Shown here: piece by piece, positions 9,411 to 17,777 of the stretch
Layout of the letters: every line of letters starts with the position of its first letter
Numbering within the stretch: the first letter of the stretch is position 1
Assembly: GCA_035995165.1 (NCBI GenBank)
Contig: DASYKU010000031.1
Span: 19,507-83,506, forward strand
Direction of reading: 5' to 3'
DNA length: 64,000 nt
From: Mycobacteriales bacterium
GTDB taxonomy: Bacteria > Actinomycetota > Actinomycetes > Mycobacteriales > CADCTP01
Made by a program: the position numbers and the translations under genes
The notes under the pieces: generated by a model
Told to the model about the DNA's origin: nothing
The model's input: the letters and a program-made list of their open reading frames with translations, nothing else
Database searches by the model: none

Positions 9411-9849
9411 CACCCAGATCCTCATCACCCGGGAGTTCGACGCGCCCAGGCACCTGGTGTGGAAGGCGTACACGACCCCGGAGCTGATCCGGCGCTGGTG
9501 GGCCGGCACCCACGGCACGGTCACCGCGGCCGAGGTCGACCTGCGGGTCGGCGGCAGCTGGCGGTACGTGCTGGTGACCCACGACGACTTCGAGGTCGCC
9601 TTCCACGGCGAGTACCGCGAGATCGACGCGCCCGGGCGGCTGGTCAACACCGAGATCTACGAGGGCGCGCCGGACGGGACGGGCGTCATCACCACGACCC
9701 TGACCGAGGCGGACGGGCGGACCACGCTCGCCCAGCTCTGCGACTACGGCGACCAGAAGATCCGCGACGCCGTGATCGACTCCGGCATGGAGGGCGGCAT
9801 GCAGTCCTCGTTCGACGCGATGGAGCAGGTCGCGATCTCGCTCGCGTGA
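9367..9849 (+). CDS. SRPBCC/AHSA1-domain protein
   Basis: 160-residue START-like (Aha1 C-terminal homology) protein: I-T-R-E-F-D-A-P-R-H-L-V-W-K-A-Y at the N-terminus and R-R-W-W-A-G near residue 39 are family signatures, with the usual long C-terminal helix (M-Q-S-S-F-D-A-M-E). These proteins form a hydrophobic cavity and usually bind small ligands; no enzymatic activity is established for this branch. The ATG has AGGAGGA 7 nt upstream, inside the end of arsR, so the two are translated from one mRNA. Function unknown. Confidence 0.85.
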   Translation: MATTTNSAKVTLPTDTQILITREFDAPRHLVWKAYTTPELIRRWWAGTHGTVTAAEVDLRVGGSWRYVLVTHDDFEVAFHGEYREIDAPGRLVNTEIYEGAPDGTGVITTTLTEADGRTTLAQLCDYGDQKIRDAVIDSGMEGGMQSSFDAMEQVAISLA

Positions 9850-9874
9850 GCGGGTGCTGGTACGGGCGGCGGGT

Positions 9875-9897
9875 CCGGGATGCCCCACGCATCCCGG
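9875..9897. terminator. Hairpin between convergent AHSA1 and ilvD genes
   Basis: Perfect 9-bp stem CCGGGATGC/GCATCCCGG with a CCCAC loop, in the 130-bp gap between two converging genes; likely a bidirectional terminator. Confidence 0.6.
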
Positions 9898-9979
9898 CCC
9901 GGCCGGGTCCGTGCCGACCCGGCGGCCGACCGGGGCAGGTCGCGTCCGGCCCCGGGCGGACCAACCCGCGCGGAGCTGC

Positions 9980-11677
9980 CTAGTCGCAGACGGCGCCGTG
10001 GGCGGCGGAGCCGACCAGGCGGGCGTACTTGCCGAGGGCGCCGGTCTCGTACCGGGGCGGGGGCAGCTTCCAGTCCGCCCGGCGGCGCTCCAGCTCGGCC
10101 GGGTCGACCAGCAGGTCGAGGGTGCGCGCCGACATGTCCAGCCGGATCCGGTCCCCGTCGGCGACGAGCGCGATCGGCCCGCCGTGGGAGGCCTCCGGGG
10201 CGACGTGCCCGATGCACGGGCCGGCCGTGGCCCCCGAGAACCGGCCGTCGGTGAGCAGCAGCGTGCTATCGCCCAGGCCGGCGCCCTTGATCGCGGCGGT
10301 GACGGCGAGCATCTCCCGCATGCCCGGGCCGCCGGCCGGCCCCTCGTACCGGATGACGACGGCGTCGCCCGGCTCGATGTGGCCGTTCACGACCGCGGCC
10401 ATCGCGTCCTTCTCGTCGTCGAAGACCTTGGCGACGCCGTCGATGACGGTGGACTCGAACGACGCGCTCTTCACGACCGCGCCCTCGGGCGCGAGCGAGC
10501 CGCGCAGGATGGTGAGCCCGCCGGTGCGGTGGATCGGCTCGGACAGCGCTCGGATGATCTTGCCGTCGGGGTCCGGCGGCGCGATCGCGTCCAGCTCCTC
10601 CCCCAGCGTCTTCCCGGAGACGGTGAGCGTGTCGCCGTGCAGCACGCCGGCGTCCAGCAGCGCGCGCAGCACCACCGGGATGCCGCCGATGCGGTCGACG
10701 TCGGCCATGACGTACCGGCCGAAGGGCTTGACGTCGGCCAGGTGCGGGGTGCGGTCGCCGACCCGGTTGAAGTCCTCCAGGGTCAGCTCCACCCGGGCCT
10801 CGTGCGCGATCGCCAGCAGGTGCAGCACCGCGTTGGTGGAGCCGCCGACCGCCATCACCACCGCGATCGCGTTCTCGAACGCCTCCTTGGTGAGGATCTT
10901 GCGGGCGGTGATCCCGGCGTCGAGCTGGGCGATCACCGCCTCGCCGCTGCGGACCGCGAGACCGTCCCGGCGGCGGTCGACCGCGGGCGGGGAGGCCGAG
11001 CCGATCAGCGCCATGCCCATCGCCTCGGCCGCGGCCGCCATCGTGTTGGCCGTGTACATGCCGGCGCAGGAGCCCTCGCCCGGGCAGGCGTGCCGCTCGA
11101 TGTCGTCCAGCTCGGCCCGGGTGATCCGGCCCACCGCGCAGGCCCCGACCCCCTCGAACGCGTCCAGGATGGACAGGTCCTTGTCCCCCAGCCGGCCCGG
11201 CAGGATCGTGCCGCCGTAGAGGAAGCAGGACGCGAGGTCCATCCGGGCCGCGGCCATCAGCATGCCCGGCAGCGACTTGTCGCAGCCGGCCAGCAGGACC
11301 ATGCCGTCCATCCGCTCGGCGTGCACCATCAGCTCGACCGAGTCCGCGATCACCTCGCGGGAGACCAGCGAGGCCCGCATTCCCTCGTGGCCCATCGAGA
11401 TGCCGTCGGAGACGGCGATCGTGGTGAACTCCATCGGGTAGCCGCCGGCGGCCCGGACGCCCTCCTTGGCCCGCTTGGCCAGCCGGTCCAGCGGCAGGTT
11501 GCACGGGGTCACCTCGTTCCAGGACGAGGCGACGGCGATCTGGGGCTTGGCGAAGTCCTCGTCGTCCATCCCTACGGCCCGCAGCATGGCCCGCGCGGGG
11601 GCCCGCTCCATACCGTCGGTGACCTCGCTGCTGCGGGGCTTCGGGTGTGCCTGCGGCCGGCCCGGTGCGTCGCTCAC
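9980..11677 (-). CDS. ilvD: Dihydroxy-acid dehydratase
   Basis: Fe-S enzyme that dehydrates 2,3-dihydroxy acids to 2-oxo acids, the third common step of Val/Ile synthesis. 565 residues. The three cluster cysteines are recognisable in [18 protein letters not shown] and [12 protein letters not shown]; the C-terminal T-D-G-R-F-S-G-A-T segment holds the substrate-site serine. The start was placed at GTG 11677 (V-S-D-A-P-G-R) because TAGCGT lies 8 nt upstream and no Shine-Dalgarno is visible. The frame stays open upstream, but that sequence belongs to the divergent gene. Unlinked from ilvBNC by the ArsR pair. Confidence 0.94.
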   Translation of the reverse strand: MSDAPGRPQAHPKPRSSEVTDGMERAPARAMLRAVGMDDEDFAKPQIAVASSWNEVTPCNLPLDRLAKRAKEGVRAAGGYPMEFTTIAVSDGISMGHEGMRASLVSREVIADSVELMVHAERMDGMVLLAGCDKSLPGMLMAAARMDLASCFLYGGTILPGRLGDKDLSILDAFEGVGACAVGRITRAELDDIERHACPGEGSCAGMYTANTMAAAAEAMGMALIGSASPPAVDRRRDGLAVRSGEAVIAQLDAGITARKILTKEAFENAIAVVMAVGGSTNAVLHLLAIAHEARVELTLEDFNRVGDRTPHLADVKPFGRYVMADVDRIGGIPVVLRALLDAGVLHGDTLTVSGKTLGEELDAIAPPDPDGKIIRALSEPIHRTGGLTILRGSLAPEGAVVKSASFESTVIDGVAKVFDDEKDAMAAVVNGHIEPGDAVVIRYEGPAGGPGMREMLAVTAAIKGAGLGDSTLLLTDGRFSGATAGPCIGHVAPEASHGGPIALVADGDRIRLDMSARTLDLLVDPAELERRRADWKLPPPRYETGALGKYARLVGSAAHGAVCD

Positions 11678-11685
11678 GACTGCGC

Positions 11686-11691
11686 ACGCTA
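11686..11691 (-). promoter_or_regulatory. Candidate -10 (TAGCGT) for leaderless ilvD mRNA
   Basis: TAGCGT with 8 nt to the GTG start of ilvD; no ribosome-binding site between them. Confidence 0.45.
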
Positions 11692-11742
11692 CCCCCGCCG
11701 TGCCCCCGGACGTTCTCAGGTTCGGTGCGGGAGGATATGAAC

Positions 11743-11928
11743 GTGAGTGAGTACGTCGCCCCGCCCGGTTACGCGGTCGTCGCCCCCGATTGGGACCGCG
11801 AGCTGCGCCGGCCGGTGCTGCTGCGCTGTGACCGCTGCGCCGCGCTGGTGCTCGGAGCCGGGGACTCCGACCGGCACGACGCCTGGCACGAGAGCCTGGT
11901 GCCGCGGGCGCGGGTGACCCCGGCATGA
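11743..11928 (+). CDS. 61-aa hypothetical protein with a CxxC...HxxxH pattern
   Basis: Not a family I recognise. After [13 protein letters not shown] comes [10 protein letters not shown] and then R-H-D-A-W-H, i.e. two cysteines and two histidines spaced like a small zinc-binding treble-clef or C2H2 finger. Start GTG 11743 has GGGAGG 8 nt upstream; an in-frame ATG 6 nt earlier is too close to that site. The stop overlaps the following PH-like gene (ATGA), so the two form an operon divergent from ilvD. Confidence 0.75.
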   Translation: MSEYVAPPGYAVVAPDWDRELRRPVLLRCDRCAALVLGAGDSDRHDAWHESLVPRARVTPA

Positions 11929-12311
11929 GCGGCCCGGCGCTGCGCATCCGGATCCCGCGGATCAACCTGTTCGCCGTCGGGGTCGCCGCCATCTGCACGC
12001 TGCCGCTGGCGTTCGCGTCGCCCTGGCTGGCGATCCTCTGGCTGCTGCCGATCGCCGGGCTGGTGCACGTGCTGCGGACCGGGGTGGACGCCGACGCCGC
12101 CGGCGTGACCGCGCACACCCTGCTGCGCTCGCGCCGGCTGTCCTGGGACGACATCGCCGGGCTACGGATCCGGCGCGGCCGGATCGGCGCGGTGCTGCGC
12201 AACGGGACCGCGGTGCGGCTGCCGGTGCTGCGGGCCCGGCACCTCTCGCTGCTCTCGGCCGCCAGCGGGGGCCGGCTGCCCGACCCGACCGCGGGGGCGC
12301 CGGCTCAGTAG
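11925..12311 (+). CDS. Membrane-anchored PH-domain-like protein
   Basis: 128 residues. Two adjoining hydrophobic segments (about 13-48) are followed by a short soluble domain with the bacterial PH-6 pattern: [23 protein letters not shown] and [11 protein letters not shown]. This W-D-D-I motif and topology are common in actinobacterial low-molecular-weight membrane proteins of unknown role. ATGA overlap with the 61-aa gene upstream; converges with the dehydrogenase at 12305 with a 7-bp overlap of the 3' ends. Confidence 0.75.
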   Translation: MSGPALRIRIPRINLFAVGVAAICTLPLAFASPWLAILWLLPIAGLVHVLRTGVDADAAGVTAHTLLRSRRLSWDDIAGLRIRRGRIGAVLRNGTAVRLPVLRARHLSLLSAASGGRLPDPTAGAPAQ

Positions 12312-13225
12312 CCGTTCTCGACCACGTTCTGCAGCGGTTCGCCGGCCGCCCAGCGGCCCAGCTGGGCCCGCACCAGCGCGTACGCGCGGGCCGGGAAGCC
12401 GCGGACCGCCCCGCCGACGTGCGGGGTGAGCAGCAGGTTCGGCGCGTCCCAGAGCGGGTGGTCGGCCGGCAGCGGCTCCGGGTCGGTGACGTCCACGGCG
12501 GCCCGCAGCCGGCCGCTGGTCAGCTCGGCCAGCAGCGCGTCGGTGACGGTGACCGGCCCGCGGGCGGCGTTGACGAACAGCGCGCCGTCGCGCATCCGGG
12601 CCAGGAACGCCGCGTCGACCAGCCCTCGGGTGGCGTCGGTGAGCGGGACGACGACCACGACCACGTCGTGCTCGGGCAGCAGCGCCGGCAGCTCGTCCAC
12701 GCCGTGCGCGTCGGGCCGGGCCCGGCGGGCGACCATCGTGACGGCGGTGTCGAAGGGCAGCAGCCGGCTCCGGATGGACTCGCCGACGTCGCCGGCCCCG
12801 ACGATCAGCACCCGCTTGCCGGCCAGCTCGTCGGTGTACTTCTGGTCCCAGAAGTTTCGCTCCTGGTTGCGGACGAACTCGGGGAAGTTCCGCAGCACGG
12901 AGAGCACGGCGGTCAGCACCCACTCCGAGGTCGACCCGCCGTGCACGCCGCGGGCGTCGCAGAGGGTCACCCCGGGCGGCACCAGCCCGAAGAACGAGTC
13001 CGCGCCGGCCGTGGTCAGCTGGACGACCTCCAGCTTCGGCAGCGCCGCGATCTGCCGGTCGATCCCGTCCCGGCCCAGGTACTGCGGGACCCAGAAGCCG
13101 GCCTCGGCCGCTTCCGGCGGCGGGTCGTCGGCCGGGGCCCAGAGCGCGACGGTGACCCCGTCCGGCGGCGGTCCCAGCAATTGGCGACCTTGCTCGGTGG
13201 GCAGGAGGGCGACACGGCTCGGCAC
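12305..13225 (-). CDS. D-isomer-specific 2-hydroxyacid dehydrogenase
   Basis: 306-residue NAD(P)-dependent oxidoreductase of the phosphoglycerate/glyoxylate reductase family. Seen: the Rossmann motif V-G-A-G-D-V-G-E-S near residue 148, A-R-G-P-V at the substrate site, D-P-E-P-L-P with the catalytic glutamate, and the catalytic histidine in L-T-P-H-V-G-G. Substrate cannot be assigned; it lacks the ASB/ACT domains of SerA. The start is GTG with TACGCT 7 nt before it and no Shine-Dalgarno, pointing to a leaderless mRNA. Confidence 0.9.
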   Translation of the reverse strand: MPSRVALLPTEQGRQLLGPPPDGVTVALWAPADDPPPEAAEAGFWVPQYLGRDGIDRQIAALPKLEVVQLTTAGADSFFGLVPPGVTLCDARGVHGGSTSEWVLTAVLSVLRNFPEFVRNQERNFWDQKYTDELAGKRVLIVGAGDVGESIRSRLLPFDTAVTMVARRARPDAHGVDELPALLPEHDVVVVVVPLTDATRGLVDAAFLARMRDGALFVNAARGPVTVTDALLAELTSGRLRAAVDVTDPEPLPADHPLWDAPNLLLTPHVGGAVRGFPARAYALVRAQLGRWAAGEPLQNVVENGY

Positions 13226-13232
13226 GGGTGCG

Positions 13233-13238
13233 AGCGTA
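13233..13238 (-). promoter_or_regulatory. Candidate -10 (TACGCT) for the hydroxyacid dehydrogenase
   Basis: TACGCT, 7 nt before the GTG start at 13225; leaderless geometry. Confidence 0.45.
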
Positions 13239-13384
13239 GATCTTCGGGGTCCGGGTCCGGCAGGCGCGGTTCTGCCAGCGCATTCTGTGACAGAGGGTTA
13301 CGCTGGGCTACGGTGTGTCGGGAAGGGGGACCGTGCGCCGATTTCTGCCGTGGGCAGCCTGGCTGCCGTACCCGTCCGGTCGCG

Positions 13385-13768
13385 CTCACCGACGAGGGCC
13401 GGGCCCGTGCCACCGGCGCCCGGCTGCACGAGATGGGCGTGTTCGTCGCGCTGGACGACTACGGCACCGGCCGCTCCTCGGTCGCGCTGCTGCGCCAGCT
13501 GCCGGTCGACCAGCTCAAGCTGGACGGCGGGCTGGTGGGCGCGATCGTCGAGGACGGGCGGGCCCGGGCGATCGTCCGGCACACCGTGCTGATGGCGCAC
13601 GCGCTGCACATCCAGGTCGTGGCCAAGGGGGTCGAGAACGCCGCGACGCTGGAGCTGGTCGACGAGCTCGGCTGCGACCACGCGCAGGGGTTCCTGCTGG
13701 CCGCGCCGATGCCGGGCGAGGAGCTGACCGGCTGGCTGGCCGCCCGGCGGACGCCCGTGCACGACTGA
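13385..13768 (+). pseudogene. Truncated EAL-domain remnant
   Basis: The frame reads the C-terminal half of an EAL (cyclic-di-GMP phosphodiesterase) domain: G-V-F-V-A-L-D-D-Y-G-T-G-R-S-S, L-P-V-D-Q-L-K-L-D, then V-A-K-G-V-E-N and C-D-H-A-Q-G-F-L-L-A-A-P-M-P. The N-terminal half, including the E-x-L motif and the first metal ligands, is missing, and upstream sequence in this frame has no homology to it. The usual V-A-E-G-V-E glutamate is K here. No ribosome-binding site or plausible start is evident. It is most likely a decaying fragment; an expressed degenerate EAL protein is less likely. Confidence 0.7.
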
Positions 13769-13778
13769 GCCGGGGCCC

Positions 13779-13873
13779 GGTTCACGGGCCGGGGCCTGGT
13801 TCACGGGGCCCGGGGGTCTGGTTCACGGGCCCGGGGGTCTGGTTCACGGGGCCCGGCGGGTCTGGTTCACGGG
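13779..13873. repeat. Five-copy tandem repeat with GGTTCACGGG core
   Basis: The decamer GGTTCACGGG occurs at 13779, 13798, 13820, 13841 and 13864 (spacing 19-23 bp), separated by GC-rich linkers such as CCCGGGGGTCT. It fills the gap between the EAL remnant and the first sugar-dehydrogenase gene. Confidence 0.85.
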
Positions 13874-13905
13874 TAGCACACAGTGGGCCGGGGAAACTGG
13901 ACTGC

Positions 13906-15081
13906 ATGAGGCGTACCGGGCGCGCGCTGATCGCGGTACTGGCGCTGCTGCTGCTGACCAGCTGCGCCGCCGCCGCCGACGCGTTGCGCCCGGACCCGAC
14001 CTGGGTGCCGCAGCCGCAAGGACCGCCGCCGGCCGACCTGCCCCAGCCCGACCAGGGCCAGAGCTCGGCCGCGCCCGGCCGGCCCGGGCAGACCGACGGG
14101 CCGGAGGCCGGCGCCGAGGACGACCCGAACGTCGTCGCCACCAACCTGACCCTGCCCTGGGGCCTGGCCGTGCTGCCGGACGGCACCGCGCTGGTCGGCG
14201 AGCGGACCACCGGCCGGCTGCTGATCGTGCAGCCGCAGCGGGCCCCGGCGAAGCCGGTCATGACCGTCCCCGGGCTGGACGGGACCGGCGACGGCGGCCT
14301 GCTCGGGCTGGCGCTGTCGCCGAACTATGCACAGGACCAGCTCATCTATGCGTACGTGACGACGAAGACCGACAACCGGGTGGTCCGCTTCGCGCTGCGC
14401 GGCGCGGTCACCCCGGTGCTCACCGGCATCCCGAAGGGGCGCACCGGCAACGGCGGGCGGATCACGTTCGGCTCGGACGGGACGCTGTTCGTCGGCACCG
14501 GCGACGCCGGCCGGCCCGCGCTGTCCGCCGACCGGCGCAGCCTGGCCGGCAAGGTGCTGCGGGTGACCACGTTCGGCCGGCCCGCCGCGACCAACCCGGA
14601 CCCGGCCTCCCCGGTCTACTCGATCGGGCACGGCGACATCGCCGGGCTCTGCCTGACCGGGACCGACCAGGTGTACACGACCGAGCCCGGCCGCTCCCTG
14701 GACGAGGTCAACCGGGTCGAGCGGGGCCGGGACTACGGCGCGCCGAACGGGACCCGGACCGGTGCGGCCGAGCCGGACCGGACGGTGCCGGCGGCGACCG
14801 GCGGGGTCGGCGGCTGCGCGGTCATCGAGCGCGGCCTGTTCGTCACCTCGACCACCGGCCAGCGGCTGTACGCGCTGCCCCTGGACGACTCCGGCCACCT
14901 CGGCCCGCCGGCCGACTACCTCGCCGGGGCGTACGGGCGGCTGCGGACGGTCGTCGCGGGCCCGGACGGCGCGCTCTGGCTGACCACCTCGAACAAGGAC
15001 GGTGCCGGCAAGCCGACCCCGCAGGACGACCGGGTCATCCGGATCCTGCCGCCGGCGGGCAGCACCAACTCCCCGGCCTGA
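13906..15081 (+). CDS. PQQ-type sugar dehydrogenase-like lipoprotein, catalytic residues lost
   Basis: 391 residues: signal sequence ending in the lipobox L-L-T-S-C (Cys about residue 21), a Pro/Gln-rich linker, then a six-bladed beta-propeller of the glucose/sorbosone dehydrogenase family (L-P-W-G-L-A-V-L-P-D-G, D-G-G-L-L-G-L-A-L-S-P). Compared with the adjacent paralogue, the H-N-G-G-R motif with the catalytic base reads G-N-G-G-R, and G-H-R-N-V-Q-G-L with the PQQ-contacting Arg reads G-H-G-D-I-A-G-L. It is therefore probably not a working PQQ enzyme; a sugar-binding or surface role is possible. Starts at ATG 13906; 12 bp before its paralogue. Confidence 0.85.
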   Translation: MRRTGRALIAVLALLLLTSCAAAADALRPDPTWVPQPQGPPPADLPQPDQGQSSAAPGRPGQTDGPEAGAEDDPNVVATNLTLPWGLAVLPDGTALVGERTTGRLLIVQPQRAPAKPVMTVPGLDGTGDGGLLGLALSPNYAQDQLIYAYVTTKTDNRVVRFALRGAVTPVLTGIPKGRTGNGGRITFGSDGTLFVGTGDAGRPALSADRRSLAGKVLRVTTFGRPAATNPDPASPVYSIGHGDIAGLCLTGTDQVYTTEPGRSLDEVNRVERGRDYGAPNGTRTGAAEPDRTVPAATGGVGGCAVIERGLFVTSTTGQRLYALPLDDSGHLGPPADYLAGAYGRLRTVVAGPDGALWLTTSNKDGAGKPTPQDDRVIRILPPAGSTNSPA

Positions 15082-15093
15082 GGAGGCGTACGG

Positions 15094-16287
15094 ATGACCG
15101 CACACGTTCCGACCCTCCGCTCCCGCCGGCAGGCCCGGGCCCCGCTCACGGGCGATCAGGGCGGGTCCCGGCCGGCCCGGGGACGCGGCCGCGGCGTGGC
15201 CGTGTTCGTCGCGGCGCTGAGCGCGGCCGGGCTGGCGGCCTGCTCGTCGGACCAGCCGGCCGCGGACGGGACCCCGTCGGCGACCCGGGCCTCCTCGGCG
15301 GCCGGCGGCGGCTCTTCGGCCAGCGGTTCGGCGGCGCCGGCCGGGCAGGTCAGCGTGATCGCGTCCAGGCTGGAGGCGCCCTGGGGCATCGCGTTCCTGC
15401 CCGACGGCGACGCGCTGGTGACCGAGCGGGACTCGGCCCGGATCCTGCGGGTGCCGGCCGGGGGTGGCGATCCGGCCGAGGTGCAGACGCTGTCCGAAGT
15501 GGACGGTGACGGCGAGGGCGGCCTGCTCGGCATCGCCGTCTCCCCGACGTACGCCGACGACCAGACCGTGTTCGTCTACTACTCGACCGCGGACGACAAC
15601 CGGATCGCCACGCTGCGGCTGGGCCAGTCGCCGCAGCCGATCGTCACCGGCATCCCGCGCTCGGGCATCCACAACGGCGGCCGGCTCGTCTTCGGCCCCG
15701 ACGGCTACCTGTACGCGGGGACCGGCGACGCCTCCAGCAGCGGCCGGTCCCAGGACACGAACTCCCTCGGCGGCAAGATCCTGCGGATGACCGCCGACGG
15801 CAAGCCCGCGCCGGGCAACCCGTTCGGCAACCTGGTCTGGACGTACGGGCACCGCAACGTGCAGGGGCTCGTCTTCGACTCGGCCGGGCGGCTGTGGGCG
15901 AGCGAGTTCGGGCAGAACCGCTTCGACGAGGTCAACCTCATCCAGCGGGGCAAGAACTACGGCTGGCCGACGGTCGAGGGCGCCACGGACGACCCGCGCT
16001 TCCAGGCCCCGCTGGTGACCTGGCCGACCTCGGACGCCTCCCCCAGCGGCGTCACGATCGCCGGCTCCACGCTGTACGTGGCGGCGCTGCGGGGCGAGCG
16101 GCTCTGGGAGGTGCCGCTGCAGGGCGACCGGACCGGGACGCCGCGAGCCGCCCTGCAGGACGAGTACGGCCGGCTGCGCGCGGTCCAGGTCGCCCCGGAC
16201 GGCTCGCTCTGGATCCTCACGTCCAACCGGGACGGCCGCGGCGACCCGACCGGCGACGACGACCGCATCCTGCGGATGACGGTCTAA
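15094..16287 (+). CDS. PQQ-dependent sugar (aldose) dehydrogenase lipoprotein
   Basis: 397 residues. N-terminal basic region, hydrophobic segment and lipobox L-A-A-C (Cys about residue 50), a Ser/Gly/Ala linker, then a six-bladed propeller of the soluble aldose/glucose dehydrogenase family, which oxidises sugars with PQQ outside the membrane. Catalytic [13 protein letters not shown] and [10 protein letters not shown] with K-N-Y-G-W-P are all intact. Second gene of a tandem duplicated pair; AGGAGG precedes the ATG. Its 3' end overlaps gatB by 4 bp (convergent). PQQ synthesis genes are not in this window. Confidence 0.9.
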   Translation: MTAHVPTLRSRRQARAPLTGDQGGSRPARGRGRGVAVFVAALSAAGLAACSSDQPAADGTPSATRASSAAGGGSSASGSAAPAGQVSVIASRLEAPWGIAFLPDGDALVTERDSARILRVPAGGGDPAEVQTLSEVDGDGEGGLLGIAVSPTYADDQTVFVYYSTADDNRIATLRLGQSPQPIVTGIPRSGIHNGGRLVFGPDGYLYAGTGDASSSGRSQDTNSLGGKILRMTADGKPAPGNPFGNLVWTYGHRNVQGLVFDSAGRLWASEFGQNRFDEVNLIQRGKNYGWPTVEGATDDPRFQAPLVTWPTSDASPSGVTIAGSTLYVAALRGERLWEVPLQGDRTGTPRAALQDEYGRLRAVQVAPDGSLWILTSNRDGRGDPTGDDDRILRMTV

Positions 16288-17777
16288 CTCAGCTTCTGCA
16301 GGATCAGCTCGCGGACCGTCGCCGCGTCGGCCTGGCCGCGGGTCGCCTTCATGACCGCGCCGACCAGCGCACCCGCCGCCGCGACCTTGCCGCCGCGGAT
16401 CTTCTCGGCCACGTCCGGCTGGGCGGCGATCGCCGCGTCCACCGCCGCGCCGAGAGCGTCCACATCGGACACCCGCTGCAGGCCGCGCTCGGCCACCACG
16501 GTGTCCACGTCGGAGCCGGTCTCCAGCACGCCGTCGACGGCCTGCCGGGCCAGCCCGGTGGACAACGTCCCGGCGTCGACGAGCGCGATCACCCGGGCCA
16601 CCTGGGCCGGCGTGATCGCGAGGTCGGCCGCGTCGACCCCGGCCTCGTTCGCCTTCTGGGCCAGGTAACCCAGCCACCAGTTGCGGGCCTCGGCCCCCGG
16701 CGCCCCGGCCGCGGTGGTCGCCGCGACCTGCTCGACCACGCCCGCGTTCGTCATCGACTCCATCTCGAAGTCGGTCGCGCCCAGCTCGGCCGCCAGCCGG
16801 GCCCGGCGCTGCGCCGGCAGCTCCGGCAGGGTCGCCCGCAGCCGCTGCACCCAGTCCGCGTCCGGCGCCAGCGGCACCAGGTCGGGCTCCGGGAAGTAGC
16901 GGTAGTCGGTGGCCTCCTCCTTGCTGCGGCCGGACGTGGTGGCACCGGTGTCCTCGTGGAAGTGCCGGGTCTCCTGCACGATCCGCTCGCCGGCATCCAG
17001 CCGCCCGGCCTGCCGGCCCATCTCGAACCGGATCGCCCGCTCCACCGACCGCAGCGAGTTGACGTTCTTGGTCTCGCTGCGGGTGCCGAGGATGCCGGAG
17101 CCGGCCGGCGACAGCGACAGGTTCACGTCGCAGCGCAGCGAGCCCTGCTCCATCCGGACGTCGGAGACGCCGAGCCCGCGCAGCACCTCGCGCAGCTCGG
17201 TCACGTACGCCTTGCCGACGACCGGGGCGGATGCGCCGGTGCCGAAGACCGGGCGGGTGACGATCTCGACCAGCGGGATGCCGGCCCGGTTGTAGTCCAC
17301 CAGCGAGTGGTCGGCGCCATGGATCCGACCGGTGGCGCCGCCGACGTGCAGCGACTTGCCGGTGTCCTCCTCCAGGTGCACCCGCTCGATGTCGACCCGG
17401 ACCTGCTTGCCGTCGACCATCACGTCGAGGTAGCCGTCGGTGCACAGCGGCTCGTCGTACTGGCTGATCTGGAAGTCCTTCGGCATGTCCGGGTAGAAGT
17501 AGTTCTTCCGGGCGAACCGGCACCAGGACGCGATGTCGCAGTGCAGCGCGAGTCCGATGCGGATGGTGGACTCGATCGCGGCCGCGTTCGCGACCGGCAG
17601 CGAGCCGGGCAGGCCGAGGCAGACCGGGCAGACCTGGGTGTTCGGCTCGGCGCCGAACGTCGTCGGGCAGCCGCAGAACATCTTCGACGCGGTGCCCAGT
17701 TCGACGTGCGTCTCCAGACCGATCACCGGGTCGTACCGGACGGCAATGTCCTCAGTGGACTCTGCAATGGCAGTCAC
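16284..17777 (-). CDS. gatB: Asp/Glu-tRNA amidotransferase subunit B
   Basis: The kinase/transferase subunit of GatCAB, which phosphorylates and amidates misacylated Glu-tRNA(Gln) or Asp-tRNA(Asn). 497 residues. Seen: [13 protein letters not shown] at the N-terminus, the zinc-type C-G-C-P and C-P-V-C-L-G-L-P-G pairs, [11 protein letters not shown], the central E-T-K-N-V-N-S segment, and the C-terminal YqeY-like helical domain. The GTG start overlaps the gatA stop (GTGA), so translation is coupled. Presence implies the organism lacks a full GlnRS and/or AsnRS route. Confidence 0.96.
   Translation of the reverse strand: MTAIAESTEDIAVRYDPVIGLETHVELGTASKMFCGCPTTFGAEPNTQVCPVCLGLPGSLPVANAAAIESTIRIGLALHCDIASWCRFARKNYFYPDMPKDFQISQYDEPLCTDGYLDVMVDGKQVRVDIERVHLEEDTGKSLHVGGATGRIHGADHSLVDYNRAGIPLVEIVTRPVFGTGASAPVVGKAYVTELREVLRGLGVSDVRMEQGSLRCDVNLSLSPAGSGILGTRSETKNVNSLRSVERAIRFEMGRQAGRLDAGERIVQETRHFHEDTGATTSGRSKEEATDYRYFPEPDLVPLAPDADWVQRLRATLPELPAQRRARLAAELGATDFEMESMTNAGVVEQVAATTAAGAPGAEARNWWLGYLAQKANEAGVDAADLAITPAQVARVIALVDAGTLSTGLARQAVDGVLETGSDVDTVVAERGLQRVSDVDALGAAVDAAIAAQPDVAEKIRGGKVAAAGALVGAVMKATRGQADAATVRELILQKLS

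Noticed and set aside
12419..13384. Coding upstream half for the EAL fragment in the same frame
   Set aside because: That part is antisense to the hydroxyacid dehydrogenase and has no EAL or GGDEF motif.
13779..13873. GGTTCA repeats as tRNA T-arm fragments
   Set aside because: No tRNA-like stems or acceptor surround them; spacing is regular and the units are a simple repeat.
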